The position numbers were made by a program, and so were the translations under genes. 64,000 nucleotides of DNA. Source: Streptomyces geranii (lineage in GTDB: Bacteria > Actinomycetota > Actinomycetes > Streptomycetales > Streptomycetaceae). The stretch is from NCBI RefSeq assembly GCF_002954775.1, contig NZ_PJME01000034.1:1-64000 (forward strand). The letters run 5' to 3'. This document shows positions 1 to 14,092 of this stretch, in pieces. Each line of letters begins with the position of its first letter. Position 1 is the first letter of the stretch. The notes under the pieces were generated by a model. It did no database searches and was not told the origin of the DNA. It saw nothing but the letters and a program-made list of their open reading frames with translations.

Positions 1-232
<232 letters not shown>

Positions 233-322
233 AGTTGCTCGCGTCCACTGTGTTGGTTCTGAAACCACGAACAACCCCACACCCAGGTCACGGGTGATGG
301 TGCGGTTGATGTGTTTCATAGT

Positions 323-441
323 GTTTCGGTGGTCATAGCGTGAGGGAAACGCCCGGTTACATTCCGAACCCGGAAGCTAAGCCTTACAGCGCCGATGGTA
401 CTGCAGGGGGGACCCTGTGGGAGAGTAGGACACCGCCGAAC
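323..441 (+). rRNA. rrf: 5S ribosomal RNA
   Basis: About 119 bases beginning GTTTCGGTGG and ending CACCGCCGAAC, so the two ends pair as helix I of 5S rRNA. The internal 'cattccgaacccggaagctaa' loop and 'gtgggagagtaggacaccg' region are typical of actinobacterial 5S rRNA. It lies about 90 bases after the 23S 3' end and just before a strong terminator. Ends are accurate to a base or two. Confidence 0.95.
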
Positions 442-450
442 AAATATTGA

Positions 451-495
451 AAGGGTTGGATCCTGAACTTCGGTTCGGGGTCCAACCCTTTTTTG
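451..495 (+). terminator. rRNA operon terminator
   Basis: Inverted repeat AAGGGTTGGATCC / GGGGTCCAACCCTT with a central TGAAC-TTCG-GTTC arm, followed by a T run. This is a textbook intrinsic terminator a few bases after 5S rRNA, unusual for Streptomyces in having a real U tract. Confidence 0.9.
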
Positions 496-540
496 TTGTG
501 TGTCACTTGACGTTCACGTCGCGCGGCAACCATCCAGAGC

Positions 541-1218
541 ATGGGTACTGCTGCAATGCTCAGGGCCGCCGGCGTCGGAGTCGGTGACGAGGTCGTCGTG
601 TCGGCCTTCGGGAACGTCGAAGTCGCCGAGGCCGTCATCCAGGCCGGTGCGCTGCCGGTGTTCGCCGACATAGATCCGGTGACGTACTGCCTCGACGCGT
701 CGGCTGTCGAGGCGGCCACAACTCCGCGTACGGCGGCTGTCGTTGTCGTACACCGCTTCGGGCGGCCGGCCGACATGGGGCGCATGCTCGACGTCGGGCA
801 GCGGCACGGGCTGCTGGTGTTGCAGCACGGGGAGTCCGAGGCGCCGTACGACGAGATCGCTCAGCGGCGGCAGCGGGCGGCGTTTCTCGATCTCAAGTTG
901 CGGGGTGTGCGCACGCCCGACGACGGGGACGGGCACACCTATCAGCAGTACGTAGTGCGGGTGCCCGGCAATGGGCGGCCCGATCGGGATGCCTTCGCTC
1001 GGGCCTTGCGGGCCAGGGGAGTTGACTGCCGGGTGCCCGTCAAGGCGCCGGTGCATCGTATGGCCGCGTTCCGGCGTTGTGTCTCGCTGCCCGAGACCGA
1101 GCTGGCCGCTTTCGAGACGCTCGCGCTGCCCGTGGACGCCTCGTTGACCAAGCGGGACATGCAGCGGATCGTGTCCGCGTGCAACTCGCTCGGGGGGCTG
1201 TTGCAGCCCGCGTTCTGA
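541..1218 (+). CDS. DegT/DnrJ/EryC1/StrS-family aminotransferase-like protein, degenerate
   Basis: A 225-residue protein with clear DegT-family sequence: the 'GTAA' substrate loop at the very N-terminus, 'AGVGVGDEVVV' around residues 10-20, 'AGALPVFADIDP' around 36-47 and a C-terminal 'RALRARGVDCRVP' segment. Family members are usually ~370 residues; this one lacks the first ~50 residues and the central stretch that should carry the SxxxxK PLP lysine (the sequence jumps from 'LLVLQHG' to 'QRRQRAAFLDLKLRG'). It is therefore unlikely to be an active PLP aminotransferase. It may be a decaying remnant or a repurposed scaffold; it still uses Streptomyces-like codons and an open frame. No Shine-Dalgarno sequence precedes the ATG, though a TTGACG hexamer lies at 507-512. 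It sits between the rRNA operon and a tRNA gene. Confidence 0.7.
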   Translation: MGTAAMLRAAGVGVGDEVVVSAFGNVEVAEAVIQAGALPVFADIDPVTYCLDASAVEAATTPRTAAVVVVHRFGRPADMGRMLDVGQRHGLLVLQHGESEAPYDEIAQRRQRAAFLDLKLRGVRTPDDGDGHTYQQYVVRVPGNGRPDRDAFARALRARGVDCRVPVKAPVHRMAAFRRCVSLPETELAAFETLALPVDASLTKRDMQRIVSACNSLGGLLQPAF

Positions 1219-1243
1219 TCTTTCGGGCGTCGGGCGGGCGTAG

Positions 1244-1273
1244 TTGGGAGCACGGCGCTGTTCGGGGTATGAT
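1244..1273 (+). promoter_or_regulatory. Probable promoter of tRNA-Thr
   Basis: TTGGGA (1244-1249) and TATGAT (1268-1273) separated by 18 bases, 39 bases upstream of the tRNA 5' end. The -10 is close to the vegetative consensus. Confidence 0.55.
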
Positions 1274-1312
1274 CTATTTCGTTGCCGCGAGGGAAACCTC
1301 GTAAAGCAGCTG

Positions 1313-1388
1313 GCCCCCCTAGCTCAGTCGGCAGAGCGTCTCCATGGTAAGGAGAAGGTCAACGGTTCGATTCCGTTGGGGGGCTCCA
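1313..1388 (+). tRNA. tRNA-Thr (GGT anticodon)
   Basis: Cloverleaf read by eye: acceptor GCCCCCC (1313-1319) pairs with GGGGGGC, D stem GCTC/GAGC, anticodon stem TCTCC/GGAGA around loop ATGGTAA (anticodon GGT), T stem AACGG/CCGTT with TTCGATT loop. The discriminator T at 1385 is followed by an encoded CCA. A hairpin terminator follows at once. Confidence 0.95.
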
Positions 1389-1391
1389 CGC

Positions 1392-1426
1392 AGAAGGCCC
1401 CGCCCAATTGGGCGGGGCCTTCTTTC
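1392..1426 (+). terminator. tRNA-Thr terminator
   Basis: AGAAGGCCCCGCCC / GGGCGGGGCCTTCT inverted repeat with AATT loop and a short T-rich tail. It lies between the tRNA and the convergent end of osaC, so it may serve both. Confidence 0.85.
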
Positions 1427-1443
1427 TGTCTGCCGCTCTGTCG

Positions 1444-4191
1444 TCAGTCCTTCTGCAGGCCCGGGACACGCATTGCCAGGATTGCCATGTCGTCGGACGG
1501 GGCGTCGGAGGCGAAGCGTTCGACCGCGCGCATGATGCGGGCCGCCACTGCCCCGGCCGTGAGGCCCGTGCATGTCCTCAGGACGTCCGTCAGGCCGTCG
1601 TCGCCCAGCATGCGGGTGCCCTCGCGGCGTTCCGTGACGCCGTCCGTGACGCACAGGAGGACGTCGCCGGGGTCGAGGGTGATCGTCTGCTCGTACAGCT
1701 CCAGGTCCTCCAGGACGCCCAGGAGGGGCTGGGGTTCGGCTGCGGCTTCCACCGTGCCGTCCTGGCGCAGGCGGAGCGGGAGGGGGTGGCCGGCGCAGAC
1801 CACCTTCAGTACGGCGCTGCCGTCCTCCTGCGGCCACAACTCGCCGTACAGGAGGGTCAGGAAGCGGCTGCGGGCGCCCTCGTCGAGGATCGCCGAGTTG
1901 AGGCGCTCCAGGACCGCCGGGCCACCGAAGCCCTCTCTCGCCAGCAGGCGCAGGGCGTGGCGGGCCAGGCCCGTCACCGCCGCCGCCTCCGGGCCCGTAC
2001 CGCAGACGTCGCCGATGGCGAAGCCGTAGGCGCCGTCGCGGATGGGGAAGAGGTCGTAGAAGTCGCCGCCGACCTCGTTGCCCTCGCCGGCCGCGCGGTA
2101 GATGACCTCCACCTCCACTCCGTCGATCTCCGGCAACTCCGGGGGGAGGAGGCTGCGTTGGAGGGCCCGGCTGATGGCGGTGCGTTCCGAGTAGAGGCGG
2201 GCGTTGTCCAGGGCCAGGGCGGCCCGGCGGCTCAAGTCCTCGGCCAGTTCCAGGATTTCCTGGCGGAAGTGTTCGTCCGTCGGCTTGCCGAGGGTGAGCA
2301 TGCCGATCACGCGGTTGCGGGCGACCAGCGGGAGGACGACCGTCTCGCCGCCGACTGCCGCCGCTGTGGCGAGAGTTGTGCCGATGCCCGAGCTGACCGT
2401 GGTGGGCGCGTTGAGGCCCAGGCTGCGCATGGAGGTGCGCAGGGCCGCATGGTGCGCCGCCTGCGCGGGGGCCGACCAGACGCGGGCGCCTGGCGTCGGG
2501 ACCGGGTCCGGCGGGGAGATCTTCGAGAGCAGGGCCTTGAGGCCGTCGATGCGGTCCTCGTCCTCGTGCAGGACGTACGAGAGGTACGGCTCCGAGGCCT
2601 GGTCGGCGATCGTGTAGACCGCGCACCAGGTGGCCAGGGTCGGGACCGTCATCTGGGCCATCAGGGCCAGGGTTTGATCGCGGTCCAGGGTTCCGGCCAA
2701 CAGGTCGGAGGCCTCCACCAGGAAGCTCAGTGAGCCTCGGCGCAGGCGTTCCAGTTCGCCGAGGCGGGCCGACTCCACCGCCAACGCGATGCGGTCGGCG
2801 GCGAATTGGAGGCGCAGGGCCTCTTCGTTCGTGTAGCGGCCGGGGGATTCGGCCGCGACGCCCAGCGAGCCGGTGAGGCGGCCCTCCACCTTCAGGGGGA
2901 CCGTGACGACCGAGCGCATGCCCGTGCCGCTGAGGAGGGGGACCGCGCCCGGGACTGCCGAGAGGTCGTCGTGGACGGCCGGCATACGGGCCGAGCCGTA
3001 GCGGCCGGGACCCGCCTCTACGGGGACGCGGGCGAAGCGCTGGCGGGCGGAGGGGAGGCCGGTCGAGGCCCGTACCTCCAACTCCGTTTCGTCGTCCGTG
3101 GCGAGGAGGAGGAAGGCGGAGTCCGCGTCGAGCATGTCGCGGGCGCGTTCCACCGTGCGCTGGAGGAGGCCGTCGAGGTCGTCCGGGGCCGGGGAGCCGA
3201 TGAACACCTCGAAGGGGTCGGTGTTCTGGCCCTCCGAGGACGAGTTGCTGTCGGAGGAGCTGCCGCGCAACGGGGTCTGCAGGACCGCCCGTTCGTGGTC
3301 GCGGACGAGGAGACAGACCGTCGAGGGCTCGCCGTCCGTGTCGCGGACGCGGAGGTGGGAGGCGTACACCGGCGTGACGCGGCCGTTGGCGCCCCTTATG
3401 CCGTAACTGCCTTCCCAGCGGGAGAGTTGGAGGGCCTCGACGACGCCGGTGCTGGTGCCCGGGGTGTGCGGCCAGGCGGCGAGGTCGGTGAGGGGCTTGC
3501 CGATGACCGACTCGGGGGCGTAGCCGAAGAGTTCGTCGGCGTCCTCGTTCCACGCCGCGATGGAACCGGCGCGGTCGATCTGGATGACCGCGACCCGGAC
3601 CCGGCCGTCGGCCAGCGGGAGTAGGTCGGCGGGGAGGGACGGGCCCGCGGAGCGGGTGCCCACCGCGCGCTCGGGCAGCTCCAGTTGGAACCAGACCTGC
3701 TTCTGCGTGGGCGTGTACTCGACGCCCCAGCGGCGGGCGAGCGCCGCGCACAGCTGGAGGCCGCGGCCTCCCTCGCGGTCGGGGCTGCCCATGTTGGCGG
3801 GGGAGCCCTGGAGGGGGATCTCGCGCTCGGGGTAGCGGTCGGCCACCTCGATCCGGACGCCGTCGTCACTGCGTAGACACAGGACGTCCGCGGAGGTGCC
3901 CGCGTGGATCACCGCGTTGGTGACCAGCTCGCTCGTGAGGACCACGGCGTCGTCGACGATGTCCGCGAAGCCCCAGCCCTGGAGGGTGTCGCGGACGAAG
4001 GATCGGGCGGTCGCGACCGATCGCCCGACGGGGTCGAAGGTGGCTGCCGCGCGCGCGGTGATCACAGAACTCCTCGTCCGGTTGTCGGAGTGCGGCGTGC
4101 CGGGGGCGATCCGCTCCTGCCGGGGCAGGGTCTGGTTCCCCGTCGGCCGGGGATCCTGGGGTGTCTCCCCGGGATGCAGTCCGGTGGTCAT
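1444..4191 (-). CDS. osaC: OsaC: HATPase-PAS-GAF-GAF-PP2C multidomain regulator
   Basis: A 915-residue protein. Domains in order: an RsbW-like HATPase (about residues 50-175, N-box 'ELVTNAVIHAG', then 'GGRGLQL'), a PAS domain (about 195-300, 'IDRAGSIAAWNEDADELFGY'), a GAF domain (about 330-480), a second GAF-like region (about 500-660) and a C-terminal SpoIIE/RsbU-type PP2C phosphatase (about 690-910, 'EVGGDFYDLF' and 'GDVCGTGPEAA'). One chain thus carries an anti-sigma-type kinase and a phosphatase. The layout and position beside osaA/osaB match S. coelicolor OsaC, which is known to bring SigB activity back down after osmotic stress. An upstream ATG at 4275 is in frame, but the ATG at 4191 has GGAGGGG nine bases ahead, so it was chosen. 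Divergent from osaA. Confidence 0.9.
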   Translation of the reverse strand: MTTGLHPGETPQDPRPTGNQTLPRQERIAPGTPHSDNRTRSSVITARAAATFDPVGRSVATARSFVRDTLQGWGFADIVDDAVVLTSELVTNAVIHAGTSADVLCLRSDDGVRIEVADRYPEREIPLQGSPANMGSPDREGGRGLQLCAALARRWGVEYTPTQKQVWFQLELPERAVGTRSAGPSLPADLLPLADGRVRVAVIQIDRAGSIAAWNEDADELFGYAPESVIGKPLTDLAAWPHTPGTSTGVVEALQLSRWEGSYGIRGANGRVTPVYASHLRVRDTDGEPSTVCLLVRDHERAVLQTPLRGSSSDSNSSSEGQNTDPFEVFIGSPAPDDLDGLLQRTVERARDMLDADSAFLLLATDDETELEVRASTGLPSARQRFARVPVEAGPGRYGSARMPAVHDDLSAVPGAVPLLSGTGMRSVVTVPLKVEGRLTGSLGVAAESPGRYTNEEALRLQFAADRIALAVESARLGELERLRRGSLSFLVEASDLLAGTLDRDQTLALMAQMTVPTLATWCAVYTIADQASEPYLSYVLHEDEDRIDGLKALLSKISPPDPVPTPGARVWSAPAQAAHHAALRTSMRSLGLNAPTTVSSGIGTTLATAAAVGGETVVLPLVARNRVIGMLTLGKPTDEHFRQEILELAEDLSRRAALALDNARLYSERTAISRALQRSLLPPELPEIDGVEVEVIYRAAGEGNEVGGDFYDLFPIRDGAYGFAIGDVCGTGPEAAAVTGLARHALRLLAREGFGGPAVLERLNSAILDEGARSRFLTLLYGELWPQEDGSAVLKVVCAGHPLPLRLRQDGTVEAAAEPQPLLGVLEDLELYEQTITLDPGDVLLCVTDGVTERREGTRMLGDDGLTDVLRTCTGLTAGAVAARIMRAVERFASDAPSDDMAILAMRVPGLQKD

Positions 4192-4507
4192 GGTGCGGTG
4201 CCCCTCCGATGCCTGCCCGCTCGTGGTCGTGCCACCGCCCAGACCGGACGGGCCGGTGTGGCTGGACAGCCGCATGCAAGGTTACTTACCTTCGCGGTCC
4301 ATGCGGATGCAGGTCTGCAGTGTTTACGTCCCCAGAGTGTGCGGACGGTGTGCGAAGCTGCCGAACTGTTATGGCCGGGTTCGGACAGGGTGAAACACTG
4401 GGCAGGCTCCAGGAGAAGGTCTACGCACGGCTGGCAGTATCCGGGTACGCCCGAGTGATGACAGAGCACGCAGAGCAGAAACGGTCGACCCCTTCGGGAG
4501 GGACACA
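4192..4507. promoter_or_regulatory. Divergent control region between osaC and osaA
   Basis: 316 bases without a convincing gene, which must hold the promoters of both stress genes. A GGGTAC hexamer at 4443-4448 resembles a SigB-type -10, but I could not pair it with a GTTT-like -35 at 14-16 bases. The osaA Shine-Dalgarno GGGAGG is at 4497-4502. No other structure was identified. Confidence 0.4.
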
Positions 4508-9982
<5,475 letters not shown>

Positions 9983-10014
9983 TGGTTGAGCTGGGTGTTT
10001 CCGCTGAGGGGGCG

Positions 10015-10040
10015 GGAATCTCCGGTGTTCACGCGGAGTT
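10015..10040 (+). promoter_or_regulatory. Candidate ECF (SigR-like) promoter upstream of osaB
   Basis: GGAAT (10015-10019) and GTT (10038-10040) separated by 18 bases, the spacing of Streptomyces SigR-type promoters. It lies within the 307-base osaA-osaB gap (9983-10289), which otherwise shows no gene. A chance match is possible in this GC-rich DNA. Confidence 0.3.
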
Positions 10041-10289
10041 GCTGACACAGTGTGGCCGACGCCGTGTAGAAGTACGGGATTCGGGGAACCTTCTGGTCTC
10101 CCGCTACGTTTCTGCTACGTGCACAGTGACATCGCGGTGACAGGGTGTGGCGACGGGCGGGGTGCGGCTACCATGACCGGCACGAGGACGGGCGGCGCAA
10201 GGGAGCCGTCCCCTGGGGCGGCGCCCGGTGGTGCTGCCCCAAGTCCTGAGGACAGGGGAGGCCCCAAGCCGGGGCGAGGAGGGCGGGCC

Positions 10290-10977
10290 ATGGTGCAGAA
10301 GGCCAAGATCCTCCTGGTCGATGACCGGCCGGAGAATCTGCTGGCGCTGGAGGCCATCCTCTCTGCGTTGGATCAGACACTGGTGCGGGCATCGTCCGGG
10401 GAGGAAGCGCTCAAGGCACTTCTGACGGACGACTTCGCGGTCATTCTGCTGGACGTCCAGATGCCTGGCATGGACGGCTTCGAAACGGCCGCGCACATCA
10501 AGCGGCGGGAGCGGACGCGGGACATCCCGATCATCTTCCTCACCGCGATCAACCACGGTCCGCACCACACCTTCCGGGGGTACGCGGCGGGTGCGGTGGA
10601 CTACATCTCCAAGCCGTTCGACCCGTGGGTGCTGCGGGCGAAGGTCTCGGTGTTCGTCGAGCTGTACATGAAGAACTGCCAACTCCGGGAGCAGGCGGCC
10701 CTGTTGCGCCTCCAGCTGGAGGGTGGCGGGGGGCAAGGCGGCGGTCGGCGCGGCCAAGGAGCCGGCGGGACTGCTCGCCGAACTCTCCGCGCGTCTCGCG
10801 GCCGTCGAGGAGCAGGCCGAGGCGCTGTCGAAGCAGCTCGACGACGAGTCGGCGGACGCGGCGGCGGTGGCCACGGCAGCCCATCTCGAACGCAAACTGA
10901 CCGGCCTGCGCCGGGCTCTGGACGCGCTCGAACCGGGTACCGGGAGCGGGGCACCCTCGGTGCCGTCGCAGAACTGA
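10290..10977 (+). CDS. osaB: OsaB: response regulator, apparently frameshifted in its C-terminal part
   Basis: ATG at 10290 follows GGAGG. Residues 1-~125 form a receiver domain ('ILLVDDRPEN', phospho-acceptor Asp55 in 'LLDVQMPGMDG', 'FLTAI', 'KPFD'). From 'LRLQLEGG' on, the open frame turns into Gly/Arg-rich sequence typical of a wrong frame and runs to 11051. The +1 frame instead encodes a good coiled coil ('LLAELSARLAAVEEQAEALS', 'HLERKLTGLRRALDALEPG') ending at 10977. The switch point is a run of six G at 10728-10733; five would join both parts into a 228-residue protein with no DNA-binding domain, as expected for OsaB. So this is a one-base insertion, a sequencing error or, less likely, a programmed shift. 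OsaB is required for osmoadaptation in S. coelicolor. Confidence 0.8.
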
Positions 10978-11087
10978 CCCGCCTTTCGAACGCAGTTGCG
11001 CGTGAGCGCGCGTCAGTTTCGCGCTCACGCAGGGGCGACACGAACGGGTGAAGCGGTGACACACGTGTCGGCCGTCGCCTCCACCGG

Positions 11088-11093
11088 TAACCT
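11088..11093 (+). promoter_or_regulatory. Possible leaderless -10 of ftsK
   Basis: TAACCT ends seven bases before the ATG at 11101 and no Shine-Dalgarno sequence is present, which fits leaderless transcription. Confidence 0.4.
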
Positions 11094-11100
11094 CACACAC

Positions 11101-13818
11101 ATGGCCCCACGTCCTTCCGCAGCCAAGAAGCCGCCCGCGAAGAAGGCAGCCGCGCCCGCGAAGGCTCCGGCGAGGAAGGCCGCGGCCAAAAAAGCCCCCG
11201 CGAAGAGGGCGCCCGCCAAGAAGACCACGGCGAAGAAGGCCGCACCCCCTCCGGCACCCAGCCCCACCGGGGGCGTGTACCGCCTCGTACGCGCCCTCTG
11301 GCTCGGCATCGCGCACGCCGTCGGCGCCGTGTTCCGCGGCATAGGGCAGGGTGCGAAGAACCTCGACCCGGCACACCGGAAGGACGGCGTGGCACTGCTG
11401 TTGCTCGCCCTCGCGCTGATCGTGGCCGCGGGCACCTGGTCCAACCTCCGCGGACCCGTCGGCGACCTCGTCGAGATGCTGGTCACCGGCGCGTTCGGCC
11501 GCCTCGACCTGCTGGTGCCGATACTGCTCGCGGTCATCGCCGTACGGTTCATCAGGCACCCGGAGAAGCCCGACGCCAACGGCCGGATCGTCATCGGGCT
11601 GTCAGCGCTCGTCATCGGGGTGCTCGGGCAGGTCCACATCGCGTGCGGCGCCCCCGCGCGCAGCGACGGCATGCAGGCGATAAGGGACGCCGGCGGGCTG
11701 ATCGGCTGGGGAGCGGCGACCCCGCTGACGTACACCATGGGCGAGGTCCTCGCCGTACCGCTGCTGGTGCTGCTCACCGTCTTCGGGCTGCTCGTGGTCA
11801 CCGCGACGCCCGTCAACGCGATTCCGCAGCGGCTGCGGCAGCTCGGGGTCCGGCTCGGCATCCTGCGCGACCCCGAGGACGACCGGTTCTCCGAGGACGA
11901 CGAGCAGTACGAGGACCAGTGGCGCGACGCGCTGCCCGGGCGCCCCCGCAGACGCGGGTCCGCCCCCGAGGAGTACGACCCGGACAGCGCCGAGCAGGAG
12001 GCGCTCTCCAAGCGCCGGAGCCGCCCCAGGCGCTCCTCCGTACGGCAGCCCGACCCCGGGCGCCCGATGGACGCCGTGGACGTCGCCGCGGCTGCCGCCG
12101 CCGCCCTCGACGGGGCCGTCCTGCACGGCATGCCGCCCTCGCCGATCGTCGCCGACCTCACCCAGGGGGTGACCGCGGGCGGCGACCGCGAGGAGACGAC
12201 CCGGACCCCCGTCCCGGGCGCGCGGCCCAAGCAGGAGAAGCTCAAGGCGGAGCCGGTGAAGCCCGCGGTCGCGGACCTCACCAAGGCGCCGCCGGACATG
12301 ATGCGCGACCTGCCCCCGCGCGCGGAGCAGCTCCAGCTCTCCGGGGACATCACCTACTCGCTGCCCTCGCTCGACCTCCTGGAGCGAGGCGGCCCCGGCA
12401 AGACCCGCAGCGCGGCGAACGACGCGGTGGTCGCCTCCCTGACGAACGTCTTCATGGAGTTCAAGGTCGACGCCGCGGTCACCGGCTTCACCCGCGGTCC
12501 CACGGTCACGCGGTACGAGGTCGAACTGGGCCCCGCGGTGAAGGTCGAGCGGATCACCGCCCTGGCCAAGAACATCGCGTACGCCGTCGCCAGTCCCGAC
12601 GTACGGATCATCAGCCCGATCCCCGGCAAGTCGGCGGTCGGCATCGAGATCCCCAACACCGACCGCGAGATGGTCAACCTGGGGGACGTGCTCCGGCTGG
12701 CCGACGCGGCGGAGGACGACCACCCGATGCTGGTCGCGCTCGGCAAGGACGTCGAGGGCGGCTATGTGATGGCCAACCTCGCCAAGATGCCGCACCTGCT
12801 CGTCGCAGGTGCGACCGGTTCGGGCAAATCATCCTGTATCAACTGCTTGATCACATCGATCATGGTTCGGGCGACACCCGAAGACGTCCGCATGGTGCTC
12901 GTCGACCCCAAGCGCGTCGAGCTGACCGCGTACGAGGGCATCCCGCACCTGATCACGCCGATCATCACTAACCCCAAGCGGGCCGCGGAGGCGCTCCAGT
13001 GGGTCGTGCGGGAGATGGATCTGCGGTACGACGATCTGGCCGCGTTCGGATTCCGGCACATCGACGACTTCAACGAGGCCATCAGGAACGGCAAGGTCAA
13101 GCTGCCCGAGGGCAGTGAGCGCGAGCTGTCGCCGTACCCGTATCTGCTGGTGATCGTCGACGAGTTGGCCGACCTGATGATGGTGGCACCCAGGGACGTC
13201 GAGGACGCGATCGTGCGCATCACGCAGCTCGCGCGCGCTGCCGGTATCCATCTGGTCCTCGCCACGCAGCGGCCCTCTGTTGATGTCGTGACCGGGTTGA
13301 TCAAGGCGAACGTGCCGTCAAGGCTCGCCTTCGCCACGTCCTCCCTCGCCGACTCGCGGGTCATCCTGGACCAGCCCGGCGCCGAGAAGCTCATCGGCAA
13401 GGGCGACGGGCTGTTCCTGCCGATGGGCGCCAACAAGCCCACCCGTATGCAGGGCGCCTTCGTCACCGAGGACGAGGTCGCGGCGATCGTCCAGCACTGC
13501 AAGGACCAGATGGCGCCGGTCTTCCGGGACGACGTCACCGTGGGCTCCAAGCAGAAGAAGGAGATCGACGAGGAGATCGGCGACGACCTCGAACTGCTGT
13601 GCGCGGCGGCCGAACTCGTCGTCAGCAGCCAGTTCGGGTCCACCTCGATGCTCCAGCGCAAGCTGCGCGTCGGGTTCGCCAAGGCGGGCCGGCTGATGGA
13701 CCTCATGGAGACGCGGGGCATCGTCGGGCCGAGCGAGGGGTCCAAGGCGCGTGACGTTCTTGTGAAGGCTGACGGGCTGGACGAGATGCTCGCGGTGATT
13801 CGCGGGGAGACTGAGTAG
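11101..13818 (+). CDS. ftsK: FtsK/SpoIIIE DNA translocase
   Basis: A 905-residue membrane-anchored DNA pump that clears chromosomes from division septa, here sporulation septa. Residues 1-~55 are a histone H1-like Lys/Ala/Pro tail ('PAKKAAAPAKAPARK'). Four membrane helices follow (around 100-235: 'GVALLLLALALIVAAG', 'LDLLVPILLAVIAV', 'IVIGLSALVIGVLG', 'VLAVPLLVLLTVFGLL'), then a charged linker. The RecA-like motor has Walker A Lys576 in 'GATGSGKSS' and Walker B 'LLVIVDELADLM'. A C-terminal winged-helix gamma domain ('AAELVVSSQFGSTSMLQRKLRVGFAKAGRLMD', split here only for reading) binds orienting sequences. The ATG at 11101 was preferred over upstream in-frame starts because it begins the usual basic tail. 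Confidence 0.95.
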   Translation: MAPRPSAAKKPPAKKAAAPAKAPARKAAAKKAPAKRAPAKKTTAKKAAPPPAPSPTGGVYRLVRALWLGIAHAVGAVFRGIGQGAKNLDPAHRKDGVALLLLALALIVAAGTWSNLRGPVGDLVEMLVTGAFGRLDLLVPILLAVIAVRFIRHPEKPDANGRIVIGLSALVIGVLGQVHIACGAPARSDGMQAIRDAGGLIGWGAATPLTYTMGEVLAVPLLVLLTVFGLLVVTATPVNAIPQRLRQLGVRLGILRDPEDDRFSEDDEQYEDQWRDALPGRPRRRGSAPEEYDPDSAEQEALSKRRSRPRRSSVRQPDPGRPMDAVDVAAAAAAALDGAVLHGMPPSPIVADLTQGVTAGGDREETTRTPVPGARPKQEKLKAEPVKPAVADLTKAPPDMMRDLPPRAEQLQLSGDITYSLPSLDLLERGGPGKTRSAANDAVVASLTNVFMEFKVDAAVTGFTRGPTVTRYEVELGPAVKVERITALAKNIAYAVASPDVRIISPIPGKSAVGIEIPNTDREMVNLGDVLRLADAAEDDHPMLVALGKDVEGGYVMANLAKMPHLLVAGATGSGKSSCINCLITSIMVRATPEDVRMVLVDPKRVELTAYEGIPHLITPIITNPKRAAEALQWVVREMDLRYDDLAAFGFRHIDDFNEAIRNGKVKLPEGSERELSPYPYLLVIVDELADLMMVAPRDVEDAIVRITQLARAAGIHLVLATQRPSVDVVTGLIKANVPSRLAFATSSLADSRVILDQPGAEKLIGKGDGLFLPMGANKPTRMQGAFVTEDEVAAIVQHCKDQMAPVFRDDVTVGSKQKKEIDEEIGDDLELLCAAAELVVSSQFGSTSMLQRKLRVGFAKAGRLMDLMETRGIVGPSEGSKARDVLVKADGLDEMLAVIRGETE

Positions 13819-13850
13819 CAGGGGACTCACCGGACGCGCGGGTGTCCCTG
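13819..13850 (+). terminator. Possible ftsK terminator
   Basis: CAGGGGAC / GTCCCTG inverted repeat with one bulge and a GC loop, starting directly after the ftsK stop. No U tract, as is common in Streptomyces. Confidence 0.45.
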
Positions 13851-14092
13851 TGTGCGGCAACCGGGTGGTCGAAAGTGACTCACTCGTAAGGGATCATTGA
13901 GCAACCGTTTCCCTTCGTCGTACGTCAAGTTGAGGGAGGCGACAGATCGTTGCCTCACCATGACCTGACCATCAGCGTGTCCTGGCCATTCTGATGGCGT
14001 ACAAAGTCCCTCCGCCCAGTTGCCCCGACCTTCCCGAACCCCCCTAAACTGAACCTCCAGCACAGGTGGCTACACGCTCGAAAGGCGCCCCC

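Noticed and set aside
1319..3751. An 810-codon open frame on the minus strand across osaC and the tRNA
   Set aside because: Pro/Arg/Gly-rich, offset from osaC by one frame, and it runs through the tRNA gene.
4443..4448. GGGTAC as a SigB promoter of osaA
   Set aside because: No GTTT-like -35 at the right distance; kept only as a remark on the intergenic region.
10734..11051. The Gly/Arg-rich extension of the osaB open frame as a real domain
   Set aside because: Codon pattern is that of a wrong frame and the +1 frame carries a sensible coiled coil over the same bases.
13827..14063. 78-codon minus-strand frame between ftsK and the RodZ-like gene
   Set aside because: It starts at a GTG without ribosome site and its product matches nothing known to me; likely chance.
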